Below are positions 60,677 through 64,000 of a stretch of DNA of 64,000 bases, piece by piece. Origin of the DNA: Paenibacillus sp. H1-7 (GTDB lineage Bacteria > Bacillota > Bacilli > Paenibacillales > NBRC-103111). Each line of letters opens with the position of its first letter. The first letter of the stretch is position 1. A model generated the notes under the pieces. It searched no databases and was not told where the DNA came from. It saw only the letters and a list, made by a program, of their open reading frames with translations. The stretch covers positions 1,427,501 through 1,491,500 of the forward strand of contig NZ_CP031168.1 in NCBI RefSeq assembly GCF_022354825.1. Direction: 5' to 3'. The position numbers and the translations under genes were made by a program.

Positions 60677-60734
60677 CATTTTTCCGTTAACCCGGAATTT
60701 GTCATAAAGTGCCTTGCATACAGAAGGAAAAAGG

Positions 60735-60778
60735 GTTCCCCGTATCGAAATATTATGAGATACGGGGAACTTTTTTTG
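60735..60778 (+). terminator. Terminator of the pheST operon
   Basis: GTTCCCCGTATC / GATACGGGGAAC, 12 bp perfect, then seven T. Confidence 0.9.
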
Positions 60779-60892
60779 ATAATTGCGCATTCAAAAAAGT
60801 CAGGCTTTCATCACCAAGAAGATGGGGAACGGCTTTTTTTGAAAAAACGCAATAAGTTTTGCCTCTGTAACGTTCGAAAGGAGAGCTTGCTT

Positions 60893-63800
60893 GTGAACCC
60901 TGATGATAAAATCCGGATGACGGTAGACATATACGGCACCCCTTATAAGCTGGTTGCCAAAACAAGCGCAACCAACTTGAAGAGAGTCGTAATGCAAGTG
61001 AATGACCAGATGCACAAAATAGCCGCGGGCTCCCCGCGTTTGGATACACCGAAAATTGCCGTTTTGGCGGCAGTACATATGGCTGACGATTATTTCAAAA
61101 TGCAGGACGATATGGAGCAGCTGCTCGAAAAGCAGAAGCAGCTGGAGAAATCCCGCGAAGAGCTTTCCCATCTGAAGGAGCGGCATGCGGTTGTTCTTCA
61201 GGAGCTCGAGGTCGAGCGGGAAAAGCTGACGGAGCTCGAATCCGGACGAAGCAAGCTGGAGGAGGAAGCGTCCCGGGCGCAGGCGGAGGCCGACAGACTG
61301 AAATCGGCGCTCAACCAGTCGGAGCAGGAACGGCAAAGGCTGCTGACGCAGGTCAAGGCCGAGAAGGACCGGAGCGGCGCCTTCGAGCAGCAGCTTGAGG
61401 AGCAGCGCAAGACGGTGGCGGAGCTTGAGGAGCTGAGCCGGATCCAGGAGGAGGAGCTTGCCGAGCAGGCCGAGCGCGCGCGGGCCGAACAGGATTCGCT
61501 GCAAGCGGCCGTAGAGCAGTTGAAGCTGGAACGCGAGCAGTTCGAAGCTCAAGTATCGGCCGAGATGGATCGTCTGAAGGCTCAGACGGCGGCGGAACGT
61601 GAGCGTCTCGAAGCTCAGCTCGAGAGCGAGCGCGAGCTGCATGCGTCGGAAGTGAAGAGCGGACAGGAGCGGCTCCAAGCGGAGCTGCAGGCCGAGCGCG
61701 AGAAGCTTCAAGCGCTGATTCAGGCGGAGCAGGAGCGCAGCGGAGACCTGGAGCAGCAGCTCGAGGAGCAGCGGAAGACGGTGGCGGAGCTCGAGGAGCT
61801 AAGCCGGATGCAGGAGGAAGAGCTGACGGAGCAAGCCGAGCAGGCGAAGGCGGAGGCAGCCCGCTTGCAGGAGTCCGTTGAGCAGCTTCAGCAGGAGCGC
61901 AGGCGTGTTGAGGCTCAGGCTGCAAGCGAGCGTGAGCGTCTCGAAGCCGAGCTCGAGAGCGAGCGTGGAAAGCACGCCGCCGATATCAAGGCGGAGCAGG
62001 ATCGTCTGCAAGCCGAGCTGGAAGGCGAGCGCGAGAAGCTGCAAGTGCTGATCCAAGCAGAGCAGGAGCGCAGCGGAGGCTTGGAGCGGCTGTTGGCCGA
62101 GCAGCGGACGTCCGCAGCGGAGCTGGAGGAGCTGTTCCGCCTGCAGGAAGCCGAGCTGACGGCGCAAGCGGAGCGTGCCCGGTCCGAAGCTGCAAGGCTG
62201 CAGGAAGCGCTGGCGGAGCTGAAGCAAGAACGCGAGGAAGCGGAGCTGCAGGCCGTAGCAGAGCGCGAGCGGCTGGAAGCCGAACTGGCGGCCGAGCGTG
62301 AGAAGCACGAGGCGGAGCTGCAGCAGGCGCTGGAGCGTCAGAAGCAGGTGCTTGAGGAAGCGGAGCAGAAGGTCGCAGCAGAACGCGAGCGGCTCGAAGC
62401 CGAGCTGGCGGGCGAGCGTGAGAAGCACGAGGCGGAGCTGCAGCTGACGTGGGATCTGCAAAAGCAGGAGCGCGAGGAAGCGGAGCAGCAAGCGGCAGCA
62501 GAGCGCGAGCGTTTGGAGGCGCAGCTGGCGAGCGAACGCGAGAAGCATGAAGCGGAGCTGCAGCAGGCGCTGGAGCGTCAGAAGCAGGAGCGCGAGGAAG
62601 CGGAGCAGCAGGCGGCGGCCGAGCGCGAGCGACTGGAAGCCGAGCTGGCGAGCGAACGCGAGAAGCATGAGTCAGAGCTACAGCAGGCGCTGGAGCGTCA
62701 GAAGCAGGAGCGCGAGGAAGCGGAGCAGCAGGCGGCGGCCGAGCGCGAGCGACTGGAAGCCGAGCTGGCGAGCGAACGCGAGAAGCATGAGTCAGAGCTG
62801 CAGCAGGCACTGGAGCGTCAGAAGCAGGAACGCGAGGAAGCGGAAAGTCAAGCCGCCAAAGAGCGCGGACGCCTGGAAGCTCAGCTGGCGGGTGAGCGCG
62901 AGAAGCACGAAGAGGAGCTGCAGCTGACGTGGGATCTGCAGAAGCAGGAACGCGAGGAAGCGGAACGTCAAGCTGCCGAAGAGCGCGGACGTCTGGAAGC
63001 TCAACTGGCGGGTGAGCGCGAGAAGCACGAAGCGGAACTGCAGCAGGCGCTGGAGCGTCAGAAGCAGGAGCGCGAAGAAGCGGATCGTCAAGCCGCTGAA
63101 GAACGCGTGCGGCTCGAAACGCAGCTGCGCAGCGAGCACGATCGCATTGCTTCGCTGGAGCGGCAGCTGGAAGAGCAGCGCCAGGCAGCGGCGGATCTCG
63201 AAGAGTGGAGCCGGATGCAGGAGACCGAGCTGATCGCCCAGTCGCAGCGGGCTCAGAGCGAAGCAGCCGAGCTGCAAGCGGCGCTGGCCAAGCTGCGTGA
63301 GGAGCATCAGGAAGCGGCAGCGCAGGCAGCCGCTGCTCAGGAGCAGTCGCAAGCGGAGCTGGATCGTTTGGTGGCGGAGGCTGTTAGCGAACAAGAGCGT
63401 CTGGAGGCGCAGCTTGCCGGCGAGCGCGAACGTCTGGAAGCAATCGTAATGAGCGAACACGAGCGTGCCAACGGCTTGGAAGCACAGCTGCAGCAAGAGA
63501 AGCTGTCGGCTTCGGAACTGGAAGAGCTGAGCCGGATGCAAGAGGAGGAGCTGACGGAGCAAGTGAAGCAGCTTCAAGCCGAAGCGGCCGGGCTGCAGTC
63601 GGAGCTTGCGCAGCTGAAGCATACACTGGAGCAAGCTCGAGAGCAGTCGCGAGCGGAGCAGGAACGCTTGACGGCGGAAGCCGCAGGCGAGCAGGCGCGG
63701 CTTGAGGGAATGCTTCGCGAAGAACGCGAACGTCTGGAAGCACAAGCGATAGACGAGCGTGAGCGGGCAGGAGCTCTGGAGCTCCAGCTTCAGAAGGAGC

Positions 63801-64000
63801 GGGAGGCTTCCGGAGAGCTGATGGAGCTGAGCCGCATGCAGGAAGCCGAGCTGACATCCCGTGCGGAGAAGCTGCAGGCTGAAGCCGAGCGGCTGCAGCT
63901 GGCGGTCGACCAGCTGGAGCAGGAGCTCGAGCGCGGTCTCGAGGAGCAAAGCGAGCTGCAGGCCCAGCTGGAGCTCAAGGACAGCATGCTGAGCGAGCGG
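60893..64000 (+). CDS. zapA: ZapA-like cell division protein with giant coiled-coil extension, 3' partial
   Basis: GTG 60893 follows AAAGGAGAG by six nt. The first ~75 residues (NPDDKIRMTVDIYGTPYKLVAKTS...LKRVVMQVNDQMHKIA...KIAVLAAVHMADDYFKMQ) are a complete ZapA domain, the FtsZ-ring stabiliser, normally ~85-100 residues. Position after pheT matches zapA in Bacillus. Here the frame continues as Glu/Gln/Arg/Leu-rich coiled coil for ~960 more residues to the window end: 1036 codons with no stop. Residues ~463-742 are seven near-identical 40-residue repeats, and a longer unit with LEEQRKTVAELEELSR-x-QEEEL recurs around them. Both strands look open here because of composition, but only this frame has a start, ribosome site and domain. 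Confidence 0.85.
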   Translation, partial: MNPDDKIRMTVDIYGTPYKLVAKTSATNLKRVVMQVNDQMHKIAAGSPRLDTPKIAVLAAVHMADDYFKMQDDMEQLLEKQKQLEKSREELSHLKERHAVVLQELEVEREKLTELESGRSKLEEEASRAQAEADRLKSALNQSEQERQRLLTQVKAEKDRSGAFEQQLEEQRKTVAELEELSRIQEEELAEQAERARAEQDSLQAAVEQLKLEREQFEAQVSAEMDRLKAQTAAERERLEAQLESERELHASEVKSGQERLQAELQAEREKLQALIQAEQERSGDLEQQLEEQRKTVAELEELSRMQEEELTEQAEQAKAEAARLQESVEQLQQERRRVEAQAASERERLEAELESERGKHAADIKAEQDRLQAELEGEREKLQVLIQAEQERSGGLERLLAEQRTSAAELEELFRLQEAELTAQAERARSEAARLQEALAELKQEREEAELQAVAERERLEAELAAEREKHEAELQQALERQKQVLEEAEQKVAAERERLEAELAGEREKHEAELQLTWDLQKQEREEAEQQAAAERERLEAQLASEREKHEAELQQALERQKQEREEAEQQAAAERERLEAELASEREKHESELQQALERQKQEREEAEQQAAAERERLEAELASEREKHESELQQALERQKQEREEAESQAAKERGRLEAQLAGEREKHEEELQLTWDLQKQEREEAERQAAEERGRLEAQLAGEREKHEAELQQALERQKQEREEADRQAAEERVRLETQLRSEHDRIASLERQLEEQRQAAADLEEWSRMQETELIAQSQRAQSEAAELQAALAKLREEHQEAAAQAAAAQEQSQAELDRLVAEAVSEQERLEAQLAGERERLEAIVMSEHERANGLEAQLQQEKLSASELEELSRMQEEELTEQVKQLQAEAAGLQSELAQLKHTLEQAREQSRAEQERLTAEAAGEQARLEGMLREERERLEAQAIDERERAGALELQLQKEREASGELMELSRMQEAELTSRAEKLQAEAERLQLAVDQLEQELERGLEEQSELQAQLELKDSMLSER
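62281..63120 (+). repeat. Seven tandem 120-bp coding repeats in the coiled coil
   Basis: Units start at 62281, 62401, 62521, 62641, 62761, 62881 and 63001. Units 62581-62700 and 62701-62820 are almost identical (first 60 bases exact, two changes in the next 60). The 40-residue unit contains LASEREKH...ELQQALERQKQEREEAE. Copies at 62401 and 62881 replace QQALERQ by QLTWDLQ, four units apart, suggesting block duplication. Confidence 0.85.

Noticed and set aside
62281..63120. CRISPR-like tandem array
   Set aside because: The repeats are direct, coding, adjacent without unique spacers and in frame with the ZapA fusion.
60800..63949. Several long minus-strand ORFs opposite the zapA coiled coil
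   Set aside because: Repetitive Glu/Gln/Leu/Arg codons keep the reverse frames open as well. Their translations are Leu- or Ala/Pro-rich noise with no ribosome site.

Overview
The window looks like chromosome from a spore-forming Bacillota of the Paenibacillaceae (Paenibacillus-like). The evidence is two GerB/GerC spore-germination pairs behind one GerA subunit, an SLH-anchored surface protein, FIMAH, DUF2203, DUF2935 and CD3324-type proteins, a T-box-controlled pheST pair followed by zapA as in Bacillus, strong AGGAGG ribosome sites, and moderate-to-high GC with AT-rich islands. This is inference from gene content; no search was run.

Layout. 0-4 kb: 3' end of a secreted beta-helix protein, hisC, and an acetyl-esterase-like hydrolase. 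4-10 kb: germination receptor cluster in the order A-B-C-B-C. 10-13.5 kb: small regulatory ORFs, a CD3324/Mor-like regulator, a TauE/SafE permease, a gamma-glutamylcyclotransferase and small unknowns. 13.6-15.8 kb: a response regulator and an Hpt-REC-GGDEF-REC diguanylate cyclase. 15.9-19.6 kb: class Ia ribonucleotide reductase nrdA-nrdB on the minus strand, with an NrdR-like box upstream. 20-24 kb: a HAD pseudogene, tRNA-Asp next to gluQ (whose enzyme modifies tRNA-Asp), DUF2935 and a methyltransferase. 23.8-26.5 kb: nikR, DUF2203 and copC/copD. 26.6-31 kb: MFS transporter, aldo/keto reductase, lipoprotein, signal peptidase I, DUF402 protein and tRNA-Gly(CCC). 31.1-31.8 kb: a decayed HigBA toxin-antitoxin locus. 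32-41 kb: an exported EF-hand-like protein with HupE, a 1760-residue SLH surface phosphoesterase, and a YcgQ/YcgR-type permease pair.

41.4-52 kb is the most striking region: an RNA-repair island. It encodes a large unrecognised protein with a TerD-like C-terminal part, Hen1 (3'-terminal 2'-O-methyltransferase), Pnkp (kinase-phosphatase-ligase), KptA/Tpt1 (2'-phosphotransferase), TatD nuclease, RtcB ligase, Thg1 (3'-5' polymerase, split by a 1-nt frameshift at an ATGA overlap) and a second small P-loop kinase. Two RNA ligases with different end requirements sit beside enzymes that prepare, protect, trim, extend and clean up RNA ends. The first gene has a long structured leader that includes two tandem, related stem-loops of about 66 nt whose paired arms differ but remain complementary. 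A 21-bp near-identical repeat lies upstream of both transcription units.

52.5-64 kb: a small coiled-coil ORF, lspA, an unknown protein, an XRE regulator, a chemotaxis receptor, a Phe T-box with pheS-pheT, and a zapA-like gene that carries a coiled coil of nearly 1000 further residues built partly from 40-residue repeats and runs off the window end.
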